Of a stretch of DNA of 64,000 nucleotides, positions 1 through 9,439 are shown one piece after another. Below the pieces are notes generated by a model. It saw only the letters and a program-made list of their open reading frames with translations, ran no database searches and was not told the DNA's origin. The DNA is from Candidatus Dependentiae bacterium (GTDB lineage: Bacteria > Babelota > Babeliae > Babelales > RVW-14): the NCBI GenBank assembly GCA_018266175.1, contig JAFEAY010000003.1:294642-358641 (forward strand), read 5' to 3'. A program made the position numbers and the translations under genes. Each line of letters starts with the position of its first letter. The stretch's first letter is position 1.

Positions 1-818
1 CAAATCACCGAAAAAATAAAGTCGGTATGATCTTCAGGCACAAACTCCAATTTATTTTGCGTTCCTTTTAGAAATCCTTTTCCGGTTATACCACCAGAGC
101 CAATAGCAATTTTTGCTTGCTCAATTTGATACCGCTCCTTGCGCACATCGCCATATCCCATAAGCACCAGAATGCGTCGCTGCTGGTAGGGTTTAAGAAC
201 TTTCCATAAAAATGGTGCTCCCAAAAAACAAAATAAACTACCTATCAAGAAAAATCGCTTATCAATGCCGATAAACCAAACAAGCGTAAGTCCTGAAAAT
301 AAAATAATAAGGGCAGTCCCCAGATCGGGCTGTTTGAGAATAAGTACAAAACTTATAAATAAAATACCGAGCGGAAATAGAAAGTCTTTAAAGGGAAGCT
401 TGGATGGCGCGTAATATTTGGGAATATCTTGCTCACTAAAGTAGTATGCAAAAAAGACCGGGAGAAAAAGCTTTGCAAGTTCTGAAGGTTGAACGCGAAT
501 AAAATAGAGCGAAATCCACCGCTTTGCGCCCATACCAATCCATCCGCCAACAGCGGTGTAAACGAGTAATGCCAAAATAACAAAATAAAAAATAAATCCC
601 CACCGCATCAGCTTGCGTAAATCTTTGATGCAAAAGAAAAAATAAAGACCAAGGCCACCAAAAACCCCAAGCACCAACTGTTTTTTGAAAAAAACCGAAA
701 ACGGTCGTTCAGGTGTATACGTTGAACTGAAGACAAACAAAAGTCCTAATCCCAATAACATCATGGTTAAGATAAAACTTATCAAATCAAAATAACGAAA
801 ATAACGTCGATCAATCAT
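1..818 (-). CDS. rodA: RodA, SEDS peptidoglycan glycosyltransferase (partial, C-terminus beyond the window)
   Basis: SEDS-family polymerase that extends glycan strands of lateral-wall peptidoglycan together with PBP2, in the inner membrane. The reverse strand is open from an ATG at 818 to the left edge, giving 272 residues of a usual 370 or so. Hydrophobic helices alternate with family motifs: [20 protein letters not shown] and, close to the cut end, a [16 protein letters not shown] segment whose Asp (about residue 266) matches the catalytic Asp of E. coli RodA. TDFIF and the GSGG.TGKG loop favour RodA over FtsW. It diverges from sbcC. A probable partner, PBP2, lies at the far right edge and is not adjacent here. 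Seen: motifs and open frame. Known: the SEDS role. Confidence 0.93.
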   Translation of the reverse strand, partial: MIDRRYFRYFDLISFILTMMLLGLGLLFVFSSTYTPERPFSVFFKKQLVLGVFGGLGLYFFFCIKDLRKLMRWGFIFYFVILALLVYTAVGGWIGMGAKRWISLYFIRVQPSELAKLFLPVFFAYYFSEQDIPKYYAPSKLPFKDFLFPLGILFISFVLILKQPDLGTALIILFSGLTLVWFIGIDKRFFLIGSLFCFLGAPFLWKVLKPYQQRRILVLMGYGDVRKERYQIEQAKIAIGSGGITGKGFLKGTQNKLEFVPEDHTDFIFSVI

Positions 819-919
819 GAGCGCACTTCTTTATTTTTGTGCTATACTTTCATGCACGCTGCCATACAAATATCGTGCATAAAAAGAGTAACCGGTAATA
901 CGGGAAGTTCCAAGTAATT

Positions 920-3640
920 ATGATCCCAAGACGCATCGAATTAAAAAATTTTTTAAGCTACGGTGAACCCATGCAGGTGGTTGACTTCGTCAACTACTCG
1001 CTTATGTGTCTATCGGGCAAAAATGGTCACGGCAAATCGGCTCTTCTTGACGCACTCACCTGGGCTGTTTGGGGGCAAGCACGTAAAACTGGAGGTACTT
1101 CAAAAGCTGACGAAGGACTTCTACGTCTTGGCCAAACTCGCATGATGGTTTGCTTGGAATTTGAATTTAACCAGAATGTGTACCGTATACGTCGCGAATA
1201 TGCAAAAACGTATGGAAAGCCTTACGCTGCTCTCGATTTTGAAATTTTTGATCAAGAAAAGCAACGCTTCATTTCACTGACCGATAAAACAATTCGTCAA
1301 ACACAGGCGAAAATTGAACAACTCATCGGCCTTGACTTTGAAACGTTTACTAATTCCGCATTTATTCGACAAGGGCAATCAAACGAGTTTTCTAAAAAGT
1401 CATCCAAAGAGCGCAAACAGATTTTAGCCAATATTTTAGGACTTTCTCGTTACGACACCTTACAAAGCAAAGCACTTGAGTCCGCCAAGCAGCTTGGTGA
1501 TGAAAAAAAACTTATAAGCATGATGCAAGAACAACACAATACCGCGCTTGCGCAGCGCCAAGAAATTATGGCAAACTCTCTGAGTAAAAAAGAGATGCTC
1601 CAACAATCTGTTCTTTTGGTTGAACAACATCAGCAAAATGTTTTAAATCTTGAAAAAGAACGTATGCAGTTAGAACATGCACAAGTCCAACTAAACCAGC
1701 TGACCAGCACGTATGACACCATCAAGAAAACATACAATCTCAAGCTGCAAGTATTTATTCAGTTGATCAAAAGCTGGAAATCAACACATGCTCAGCTACT
1801 TACCTATGCAAACATCCACGATCTTGAAAATCGAAAAAAAATATTGCATCAACAAGAAAAGAGCCTGCTTGAAGTACATCAAAAAAGTCTCACACTTCAT
1901 GAAAAAAGCCTTACAATTAAGGACATCTATCAAAAACGATACGCTTTGTTAAAAACAGAAGCAGACAAACAGATGTATGAACTAACGTTGAATATTGATC
2001 GACAAGCGATGGATCTTAAACATCAATCAAAACAGTACGAAGAGAAGCAACATCGGTATGCAACACTGACAAAACAGATTGAAGTACTTAAGCAAGAACA
2101 AGCCCTTTTGAACGAGCAACAAAAAAACAGGGCTCTTTTTGAAGTCAAATTTGAAGCTGACAAGCTCCAATTTGAAAAACGTCGTGCCTACTACCCAATA
2201 CTGGTTCAACGAGGCAATTGGATGAGTAACGAACTTGTTGAGCTTGAACATCGCAAAAAAGTAGTGCATGACCAAACAAACCCCTCATGCCCTTTGTGTG
2301 AACAAGTACTCACGCTCAAACGCAAGCAATTTTTAAGCACACGGTTTACCGATCAAGAACACTTTTTAACCCATCGCTTCACACGCATCAGCAACTTGAT
2401 CAAGCGGCTCAAGGAAATCTTGGTTAAGCAACACCAAGAACTTGATACTTCAACCAAACAACAGGTAATTTTTACTAAAAATGCTGCTCGACAAGATGAA
2501 ATTGCACAACAGCTTACCATGCTCACTCATGAACAAGAAGCCGCAGACAAAGCGTTATATGAACTCAGTGCTCACATAACGCAGACCGAACAGGCCCACC
2601 TGCAGGCCCAGCAAGCTCGCATAAGCCAAGAACAGCTGATTGGAGCAACACTTGAAAAAGATACTGAGCTGACAAGCTTACGAACGACGCTGGCTGAACT
2701 TACGTCACAGCGAACAGCACTTTCGTATAACCCTGAAGAATTTTCACAGCTCCAAGAGCATATTAAACAGCTTGAGATGCTCTTGGCTGCCAGTCAGCAA
2801 GTTACCCAACTTCATAACGAACAGCACGAACGAAAAACAAAAATTGCATCAATCATCCCTGAGCTTAAACAATTTAAGCTGCACATCACCCAAATTGAAC
2901 ACCAACTAGCCGAGCTTGCTTCGCTCAATGAACAAGAGCAAAAACTCGGAACTAAGCTTACAGAGGAAAAATTGGCTCAAGCAAACGCAGCATCCTGCAA
3001 AGAGGCATTACTTAAAGAAATTGCCGGACTTGATCATGAACTTCAACGACTTGATGGCATTGCGCAGCAATTTGAAGCAAACAGGCAAAAACTTGCTCAT
3101 CTTGATCAAGAAATTGAGGATTACACTAATCTGGCACAGGCGTTTGGTAAAAATGGGATTCAAGCGCTTTTAATTGAAGATGCTATTCCCGAGATTGAAA
3201 AAGAAGCAAACGATATTTTGAGTAGACTCACCAATAACCAGTCTCAGATTTTTATTGAATCGTTACGCGATCTAAAAAGCGGTGGCGTTAAAGAAACACT
3301 TGATATCCAGATCTCCGATACCGCCGGCATCAGGCCCTATGAAATGTTTTCTGGAGGAGAGGCCTTTCGTATCGATTTTTCATTGCGCATAGCTATTTCA
3401 AAGCTTTTGGCCCGCCGAGCGGGGACTGCGCTCCAGACTCTCATCATTGACGAAGGGTTTGGTTCCCAAGACGAAGATGGCCTAACCAACATCATGCAGG
3501 CACTCTATACAGTCCAACACGATTTTTCAAAAATTATTATTGTTTCACATTTGGCTGAATTTAAAGAAAACTTCCCTGTTCATCTGATTGTTGAAAAGGG
3601 GCCGAATGGTTCAGTTGTTCATGTAGAAGAACGTGGATAG
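920..3640 (+). CDS. sbcC: SbcC/Rad50-type SMC-like nuclease ATPase
   Basis: ATPase subunit of the SbcCD (Mre11-Rad50) nuclease, which opens DNA hairpins and processes double-strand ends. The 906 residues show the Rad50 order: N-terminal ATPase half with Walker A GKNGHGKS (33-40), a long Gln/Lys/Glu-rich coiled coil, a zinc-hook CPLC (457-460) in the middle, a second coiled coil, and a C-terminal half with the ABC signature FSGGEAFR (about 811-818) and Walker B LIIDEGFG (about 840-847). The start at 920 gives the usual MIPRRIELKNFLSYG opening; no strong Shine-Dalgarno precedes it. The nuclease gene sbcD is not next to it and must lie elsewhere if the complex is intact. A terminator follows. 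Confidence 0.95.
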   Translation: MIPRRIELKNFLSYGEPMQVVDFVNYSLMCLSGKNGHGKSALLDALTWAVWGQARKTGGTSKADEGLLRLGQTRMMVCLEFEFNQNVYRIRREYAKTYGKPYAALDFEIFDQEKQRFISLTDKTIRQTQAKIEQLIGLDFETFTNSAFIRQGQSNEFSKKSSKERKQILANILGLSRYDTLQSKALESAKQLGDEKKLISMMQEQHNTALAQRQEIMANSLSKKEMLQQSVLLVEQHQQNVLNLEKERMQLEHAQVQLNQLTSTYDTIKKTYNLKLQVFIQLIKSWKSTHAQLLTYANIHDLENRKKILHQQEKSLLEVHQKSLTLHEKSLTIKDIYQKRYALLKTEADKQMYELTLNIDRQAMDLKHQSKQYEEKQHRYATLTKQIEVLKQEQALLNEQQKNRALFEVKFEADKLQFEKRRAYYPILVQRGNWMSNELVELEHRKKVVHDQTNPSCPLCEQVLTLKRKQFLSTRFTDQEHFLTHRFTRISNLIKRLKEILVKQHQELDTSTKQQVIFTKNAARQDEIAQQLTMLTHEQEAADKALYELSAHITQTEQAHLQAQQARISQEQLIGATLEKDTELTSLRTTLAELTSQRTALSYNPEEFSQLQEHIKQLEMLLAASQQVTQLHNEQHERKTKIASIIPELKQFKLHITQIEHQLAELASLNEQEQKLGTKLTEEKLAQANAASCKEALLKEIAGLDHELQRLDGIAQQFEANRQKLAHLDQEIEDYTNLAQAFGKNGIQALLIEDAIPEIEKEANDILSRLTNNQSQIFIESLRDLKSGGVKETLDIQISDTAGIRPYEMFSGGEAFRIDFSLRIAISKLLARRAGTALQTLIIDEGFGSQDEDGLTNIMQALYTVQHDFSKIIIVSHLAEFKENFPVHLIVEKGPNGSVVHVEERG

Positions 3641-3666
3641 GATTAAAAATCCTTGTAATCAGAAAA

Positions 3667-3708
3667 AAAATTACCACATCGCACATTAAGTACGATATGG
3701 TAATTTTT
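3667..3708. terminator. Bidirectional terminator between sbcC and the acidic mini-protein gene
   Basis: An inverted repeat of about 14 bp with one mismatch (AAATTACC.ATCG paired with CGAT.GGTAATTT) around a short loop, followed by a T-run on the plus strand and a matching A-run on the other side. It lies between convergent genes and could serve both. Confidence 0.75.
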
Positions 3709-3734
3709 TAATTTCTTAGAAAATATGTGAAGAA

Positions 3735-3932
3735 TTAATCTTCTTCGTCCATGTCTTCTTCGTCAGCATCATCTTCGTCCATGTCATCTTCGTCCATGTC
3801 GTCTTCATCCATATCTTCATCGTCTGCATCATATTCATCATTGAAGCAAACAAAGCTATTGAGGCTACCAGCATAAACTGCAGCGCCGGACATAGCAGCA
3901 AGAAGGATCAATAAGTACGTGAGCTTTTTCAT
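3735..3932 (-). CDS. Small exported acidic repeat protein
   Basis: This 65-residue protein is not assignable to a family. It has a clear signal peptide (MKKLTYLLILLAAMSGAAVYA, cleavage likely after VYA) and then about 44 mature residues, nearly all Asp/Glu/Met in DEDDM-type pentads. A Shine-Dalgarno (GGGAGAG) stands a few bases before the ATG at 3932, which supports translation. A mature chain this acidic could bind divalent cations or basic proteins, but that is inference. The overlapping frame at 3716-3901 is open only because of the 15-bp repeat. It converges with sbcC. Confidence 0.7.
   Translation of the reverse strand: MKKLTYLLILLAAMSGAAVYAGSLNSFVCFNDEYDADDEDMDEDDMDEDDMDEDDADEEDMDEED
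3738..3832. repeat. Tandem 15-bp repeat encoding DEDDM units
   Basis: Imperfect 15-bp units (CATGTCTTCTTCGTC type on the plus strand) repeat about six times inside the acidic mini-protein gene. The period of 15 keeps the frame, so copy number can change without breaking the gene. Confidence 0.75.
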
Positions 3933-4102
3933 TCTCTCTCCCTTATAAGTTTGACTATTACCGAACTTACAACAAAAACTGAAACCGAATTATACTCAAT
4001 TCAGTCCTTAATTTTAATCTTACGCACTCGAGGTAGAAAAAGTCAATTATTTTAATCAAATTTGTTTGTATCAAATAAATACCCTGTCAGAGTCATTTTT
4101 TT

Positions 4103-4158
4103 ATAATAAAAATACCCCTGGAACAAAGTAAAGCATAAGCTTTACCTTATCCCAGGGG
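4103..4158 (-). terminator. Terminator of the LRR gene; rest of the 3933-4233 gap
   Basis: On the minus strand a two-part stem (CCCCTGG with CCAGGGG outside, GGTAAAGC with GCTTTACT inside) is followed by TATTTTTATT. It lies about 75 bases past the LRR stop codon. Nothing else recognisable is in the 3933-4233 gap apart from the short leader of the acidic mini-protein gene. Confidence 0.65.
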
Positions 4159-4233
4159 AAATAGGAGGAAAACGCTCGTTAAAAAAAGTTATTACCTATC
4201 TCAAGCAATAAAAGTCGACTAATATAGCCGGCA

Positions 4234-7200
4234 TTATGCGGCTTCTTCATTAACCTTAATTTGACCAAGGTCAAATGCAATTTTCTTGAGCTCTGTATCT
4301 TGATCTCTAAATGATTGCACTATGTTAGCAAGCGTAACCTGACTATCAGGGTGCTTTAGAGGCTTAACAGATCGATTGGTAACTTCAGCCTTTTTTGCCA
4401 TGATAAGCTTGAAAAGATACTTGAGTCCAGGAATTCCAAGAGCCTTATTTCGGCCAAGCGCCCTCCATAAACGAGCAAGATCTGCAATACCGATATATCT
4501 GTTTAGAGCTTCGATGTCGAGTTTAGAACCCCCTCCTCCAAGCCATGTCGTCCTCTCTTGAGACATGAGTCTTCTATGCGAAAAGAGCTTGAAAAACCCT
4601 GATGCGTTATTTCCTTTGAAGCGAATAACCTTACAATCTCTTAAGTGATCAAATGCTTGAGCTTCGACATTGGTTAGACGGTTTTCAGACACATCAAGAT
4701 AATTAAGATCGAAAAGATGACTGAGTAATTTCGATGAAAGTTTATCAAGTTTGTTATGACTAAGATTCAAGTTCGTTAAACGATGTAAGGCACTCAAAAC
4801 TTCGTCATCTAACGTTTTAATACGATTAAATGAAAGATCTAAACAATGCAACTTACCCAAGCCAGTAAAAGCATTGGCATCAATTGTTGTATCTGGAATA
4901 CCTGGCTGGTCATCAAATGAGAATGTAGGACTATTTGCATATGCATAGAGCTCTTCAAGATCATGTAAATCTTGAAATATATTTGCAATAAAATCTACAA
5001 TTTTATTTCCTTCAAGATGCAAAATTTTAAGCTTTGCAAGTCCTTTCAAAGTTTTTTTCGTAAGATTTTCAAGCTGATTCCTATCAAGAAATAAAACTTC
5101 AAGCTTACTCAAGCAACTTAAAGCACTTCCGCTCAAAGGAGCTGGATCGTCTTCAATCGTTTGAATTCTATTGTTTGAAAGATCCAGGCGTTTAAGATTT
5201 GGAAACCATGTGCAATCATCGCTATAAATTCTGTCTAAATGATTATTGCTCAAACTTAAAGTAACCAGGTTATCCATGTTCGGAATAACACCCCAAGCAC
5301 AATTATGCTTGATCTCAATAATAGAGTTATGATCAAGTAAGAGATGCTCAAGACTATTCATTTGACAACGAACAATTGGATGAACTTTATCAATCGAGTT
5401 ATTTCGTAAATCAAGAAGTTTTATCGTTCCACCCGCAAGAGACGCTAAAGCTTGCTTCGTATTGTTATCATGAGTAATAGTCAGCTGATTCCCTGAAAGA
5501 TTAAGCTCTTGGATCGTATTTCTAAACGTTTGATCTGGTGCCGTTGCTGGTGGTGCCGCAATATTGGTAGCGGTATGGCTAAAAAGAGTTGGATGAAGAT
5601 GCATCAAACCATTATTGCTTAAATTAAGAGATTTAAGCTTTAAAGAGCCACAATAGGGTACATAATCAGCATTTAATTGATTATGACTGAGGTTGATACT
5701 GTCAATTACTGGATTGGCATGTAATTCTCTAAACAATGCAAGTGGCAACTCTCTAAGCTGGTTATTACTCAAATCAATTTTCTTTAAGCGAGTGTTGGCA
5801 CCTGCTGCAAAAAGTCCTACGGGTAATGTTTGTAGAAGATTATGTGATAAATCTAAGACTTCTAAATTGGGCAGGCGATTGATAAGATCAGCAGGAAACT
5901 GCTCAAGCCTGTTATGTGACAGATTCAATTGAGTAATGTTACCAAGCTGAACTCCTAGCAAGGCTGTAATTGTAGTAAGGTCAGCTGTTGTTACCTGTGA
6001 CAAAAACATATTTGAAAGATCTAATGTTTGATCGCGTAGAATTTCTCGAGTAATTTTTGTTTTAACATCATCACTGATTAATGCTTCGGCAAGGGTTATT
6101 TGCAAGTTTTCGTGATTATTTTTATCATCATAGATTGTTTTAAATACTGCCTCATCCTGCAATAATTCCCCACAGCGAGCTGTTACAAGCATGTATTGAC
6201 GACAAACCTGGGCTATAAAGCTTGGTGACATATAAGTAATTTGATTAATAATTTTTTTCTTATGACCAGTTTTACTCAACGAAACAAAACTATTTGCGTA
6301 ACGACGGGCTTGAGCATCAAGATTTTCTGCTTCAAAATTTTGTTGCGTAACTCCGTCAGGCAAAGGTAAAATGCCGTAATCAATTAAATAACTAATCGGC
6401 AAATCACCACAATCGTTTCCAGCGTGGAGGTGTTCTACTTCAACCCATTTTCCATGCTGCTTAATGACAGCGCAATGATAGTAGCGGCAAATATCTTGCA
6501 CGAGGTTGGTAGGAAGCATTGCTAACCAAGACGCCAGCTGATTATTTTGATCAACAATACACCATTGCTTTTGAGCAAAATAAGATCCCAAACTTGGAAG
6601 GGCAAAATTTTCAACCCACTCTTTTGCAATACTGCGCAATGTTGTTGTCCCTGGAATATGGGTAAAATGAGGAACTCGACCGTTATCTCGCAAGTAAACA
6701 AGGTCATTAACTCCTAAATTTTCAATACGCTGGGCGCTTAAACATTTGTCATACCGAACAACATGGAGTTTTTCAATTTCTTTGCGCAGCACTTCGGGCA
6801 AAAAATTAACCCATAGCGTTGTCTGCCAGAGGGGATTTGAAATTCCACCAAAGATGCCGGGAATAATTTGCTTTTTAAAATACGTTTTCCATGAAGAAAA
6901 ATAGTTAAAAAATTCTTGAGCCAACTGTGCAACAGTTTTTACTGGAGCAATTGGGGTAGCAATAACTGGTGGAATAAGGGTAACCTTTGTAAGCCATTCA
7001 ACTTCATTACAGACATTGTCATCAAGTAGGCCATGTTGAACAACATTAATACCCTTGCCATCAATCCAACGACCGTACAAATAAAGATATTGGCGCTTAA
7101 TTTCATTTTTTATTGCAGATTCATGCGCATCAGCTTCATCAAGACCAATAAAGTCTTGGATTTTTGCTTGATTCATCTGACTAACATCAGACGCACGAAG

Positions 7201-7854
7201 AAAATCTATTGCATCTTCGTCATCATTCATTTCACGCATAGTTGCAAGCATTGCTTGAGCATACAGGCGAGCAAGTCCACTTTTTATTGGAGCTGCAAAT
7301 CCAAAATCAAACGCAGCTCGTAAATATGGATAAATATCTTGTGGATTAATATTGTCTTGAGTAATTTCAATCTCATAATATTTTTTCTTAGGATGGGCTT
7401 TGAGGTTATTAACATTAAATTGTTGAGGCATACCTTTTGGAGCAAATCTATTCACCGTAGAAATCTGATGAATAATTGCAGCTTCATTTCTTGCTGCATG
7501 CACAAACAAATTTTGATTTTGAGGAAGTAGATGAAGAGTTTGGAGCTCTGCAAGAATAATTGCTGCTGGATGGTTTACGCTATCAATTGGGGCGTAATCT
7601 ACCCCAGTTCCACCAGCCCCAAGAGCAACGGGTGCCCCAGGAAATACAAGAGCCGCTGGAAGTACCGCAGGTGCAACTGCGGGTGCTGGATAAAGATCTT
7701 GTATTAAGCCGGTCCATAAACGAGCGACCGGTTCGCCAACATCAGCAATTTGTACACCGCCGGCTGTTTGAATAACCACAGCCTGAAGCGAAGCTTGAGC
7801 AATAAAGATAAAACTTGTAAAAACGTATAAAAAACGCAGTATGCGATTCATCAT
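4234..7854 (-). CDS. Large exported leucine-rich-repeat protein
   Basis: About 1206 residues with a signal peptide (MMNRILRFLYVFTSFIFIAQASLQA), a non-repeat N-terminal half of about 600 residues, and about 17 leucine-rich repeats of the LxxLxLSxNxL type from roughly residue 625 to 1095 (LSHNRLEQFP, LSNNQLRELP, LSFNRIKTL). A C-terminal cap of about 100 residues follows. The start is set by a GGGGG run just 5' of the ATG at 7854 or 7851; an upstream ATG at 7866 overlaps that run and is less likely. The N-terminal half has three related stretches built on Pro..hydrophobic..C/K..Y motifs (LPEVLRKEIEKLHVV, LPTNLVQDICRYYHC, MSPSFIAQVCRQYML). LRRs bind proteins. A host-facing role is plausible for an exported LRR of this size but is inferred. 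Confidence 0.88.
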   Translation of the reverse strand: MMNRILRFLYVFTSFIFIAQASLQAVVIQTAGGVQIADVGEPVARLWTGLIQDLYPAPAVAPAVLPAALVFPGAPVALGAGGTGVDYAPIDSVNHPAAIILAELQTLHLLPQNQNLFVHAARNEAAIIHQISTVNRFAPKGMPQQFNVNNLKAHPKKKYYEIEITQDNINPQDIYPYLRAAFDFGFAAPIKSGLARLYAQAMLATMREMNDDEDAIDFLRASDVSQMNQAKIQDFIGLDEADAHESAIKNEIKRQYLYLYGRWIDGKGINVVQHGLLDDNVCNEVEWLTKVTLIPPVIATPIAPVKTVAQLAQEFFNYFSSWKTYFKKQIIPGIFGGISNPLWQTTLWVNFLPEVLRKEIEKLHVVRYDKCLSAQRIENLGVNDLVYLRDNGRVPHFTHIPGTTTLRSIAKEWVENFALPSLGSYFAQKQWCIVDQNNQLASWLAMLPTNLVQDICRYYHCAVIKQHGKWVEVEHLHAGNDCGDLPISYLIDYGILPLPDGVTQQNFEAENLDAQARRYANSFVSLSKTGHKKKIINQITYMSPSFIAQVCRQYMLVTARCGELLQDEAVFKTIYDDKNNHENLQITLAEALISDDVKTKITREILRDQTLDLSNMFLSQVTTADLTTITALLGVQLGNITQLNLSHNRLEQFPADLINRLPNLEVLDLSHNLLQTLPVGLFAAGANTRLKKIDLSNNQLRELPLALFRELHANPVIDSINLSHNQLNADYVPYCGSLKLKSLNLSNNGLMHLHPTLFSHTATNIAAPPATAPDQTFRNTIQELNLSGNQLTITHDNNTKQALASLAGGTIKLLDLRNNSIDKVHPIVRCQMNSLEHLLLDHNSIIEIKHNCAWGVIPNMDNLVTLSLSNNHLDRIYSDDCTWFPNLKRLDLSNNRIQTIEDDPAPLSGSALSCLSKLEVLFLDRNQLENLTKKTLKGLAKLKILHLEGNKIVDFIANIFQDLHDLEELYAYANSPTFSFDDQPGIPDTTIDANAFTGLGKLHCLDLSFNRIKTLDDEVLSALHRLTNLNLSHNKLDKLSSKLLSHLFDLNYLDVSENRLTNVEAQAFDHLRDCKVIRFKGNNASGFFKLFSHRRLMSQERTTWLGGGGSKLDIEALNRYIGIADLARLWRALGRNKALGIPGLKYLFKLIMAKKAEVTNRSVKPLKHPDSQVTLANIVQSFRDQDTELKKIAFDLGQIKVNEEAA

Positions 7855-8164
7855 AATAACCCCCATATAAAATCAAGAAACTCTAAAATTTGAATAGGCT
7901 TTTCTTGCCTTTGGAAACTTTGAGCGACAGTTCCACCTTCTCATGCACTCATGCTCTTGTCAAAAGCCCCTTTGCTTATTGTGATAAAAAAGAATAAAAA
8001 CGATTGAATTAAAAATCCAAATTGAATAATGATTCAACCCAATTCACATAAGAGCTTGCATTTACCAGTCACTGTTTACTAAAAATAGAGGTGATCATAA
8101 AACGTATACGATCAAAACGATAAAAATATAATCCTTCTTGGCGCCTAATATTTCAGGGGGAAAT
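7855..8164. other. Divergent intergenic region, no gene seen
   Basis: About 310 AT-rich bases between the divergent LRR and binding-protein genes. I see no ORF with a ribosome-binding site and no convincing promoter pair. An 8-bp palindrome CGTATACG (8103-8110) sits about 55 bases before the binding-protein start and could be an operator. Confidence 0.4.
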
Positions 8165-9355
8165 GTGAAAATAAGTTATATTATTTTTTTCATCTTATTT
8201 GTAAATACGCCAATACTCTTAGCGAATCGGATTCAAAGCAATAGGGCTATTCCTGAAAAAATAACCTCTCAAGAGTTCTTACCAAAATTTATTGATGAAA
8301 TAGAACCCTTTACTTTGGATGCAAAAAAAGAAATTATTTTCGGGCAAAGTGGAATGTTTTCAGGCCATTTTCATCACTATGGCAAAGCGATTCGTGACGG
8401 TATTAATGCTGCATTTAAAAAGATTAATGAACAGGGTGGAATTAACGGAAAGATACTGCGGCTTGTTAGCTTAGAAGATTATGGCAATCCGCTTACCGCG
8501 TTAAAAAATGTTGAATATCTTCTCCATCAACATAAAATTACACTGTTTATTGGAAACATGGGAACCCGAAGTATTTTAAATTTAATCCCCTTGCTTGAAC
8601 AAAAATCTATTGCGCTCCTGTTCCCATGGGGCGGCGACAAGCAGCTGTATCGTCCTGAGCTCAGAACAGTAATTAATGGCCCAGGGCTTCTTGAACCTCA
8701 ACTTGATGCTTTAGTTAATTTTGCCAAAAAACAGCTGAAAATTACCAAAGTGAGTATTTTTCATTCTGATGACTCTTTTTCGACACACGCTGCACAACTT
8801 TTAACCAACCGATTAGCAAGCGAAGGAATCACGCCTGTTGGAACTCAAAGCTACAATCGATTTACCTTAGATATCAAAAGTCCTGCAAAGATTCTTACAC
8901 AAGCAGACCCAAAACTTGTATTTTGCATTTCAACAAGCTTGCCAACGGTTAAATTAATTAACTACTTTTTCTCTCAAGGACACTTTGGCACAACATTTTT
9001 GGGTGTCGATTCGACCGCATTTGTAAGCCACATGGTTGCACCCCGAGGAGTAAAATTTTATTACAGTTCATGCGTTCCAAGCCCTTGGTCAGATTTACCC
9101 ATAGCCCAAGACTATCGCCGTGATATTGAAAACCTTATTCATGACCAAGCATTTAACATCATATCATTTGAATATTACCTTGCGGCAAAAACAATTGCCC
9201 AAGCAATTAAATCCATACAATCACCTTATACACACATGGCAATTATGAATTCTTTTGAATCGATAAAACAACAGGATATGAATGGAATTACGGTCTCGTT
9301 CAACCCGGAGAATAGACATATTTTTGGTGAATCGGTGTCTGTTATTCAGGACTAG
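8165..9355 (+). CDS. Type I periplasmic binding protein (Leu/Ile/Val-binding-like)
   Basis: Exported solute-binding protein of the periplasmic binding fold type I (Peripla_BP_6) class. After the signal peptide (VKISYIIFFILFVNTPILLA) comes IIFGQSGMFSGHFHHYGKAI, then DGINAAFKKINEQGGINGK with LVSLEDYGNP, the typical first lobe of LivJ-like proteins. The family also includes the amino-terminal domains of animal receptors. A GTG start at 8165 is preferred: it follows AGGGGGA and opens the signal peptide, whereas a TTG at 8138 puts the ribosome site inside the frame. No livHMGF-type permease or ATPase genes are nearby. The next gene, 84 bases on, is a ligand-gated channel, so the protein may present a ligand to it. 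The ligand is unknown. Confidence 0.85.
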   Translation: MKISYIIFFILFVNTPILLANRIQSNRAIPEKITSQEFLPKFIDEIEPFTLDAKKEIIFGQSGMFSGHFHHYGKAIRDGINAAFKKINEQGGINGKILRLVSLEDYGNPLTALKNVEYLLHQHKITLFIGNMGTRSILNLIPLLEQKSIALLFPWGGDKQLYRPELRTVINGPGLLEPQLDALVNFAKKQLKITKVSIFHSDDSFSTHAAQLLTNRLASEGITPVGTQSYNRFTLDIKSPAKILTQADPKLVFCISTSLPTVKLINYFFSQGHFGTTFLGVDSTAFVSHMVAPRGVKFYYSSCVPSPWSDLPIAQDYRRDIENLIHDQAFNIISFEYYLAAKTIAQAIKSIQSPYTHMAIMNSFESIKQQDMNGITVSFNPENRHIFGESVSVIQD

Positions 9356-9370
9356 TACAAAGGAAGCATA

Positions 9371-9413
9371 AAGGATCCCCGACTCGCCCTTCGAGCTCTT
9401 GAGGATGACAAAC
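9371..9413. repeat. Relic of a GTCATCC-type intergenic repeat
   Basis: Read on the minus strand this stretch runs GTCATCCTC.AGAGCTCGAAG...GGGGATCC. It resembles the dispersed GTCATCC...TCGAAGGATC elements of many bacterial genomes and is GC-richer than its surroundings. A palindromic GTCATCC element occurs at 34881-34907. Confidence 0.4.
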
Positions 9414-9439
9414 CCTTTTAAAATCAAAGGACAAAACCT

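Noticed and set aside
3716-3901. 61-codon frame overlapping the acidic mini-protein
   Set aside because: Out-of-phase reading of the 15-bp repeat, without signal peptide or ribosome site.
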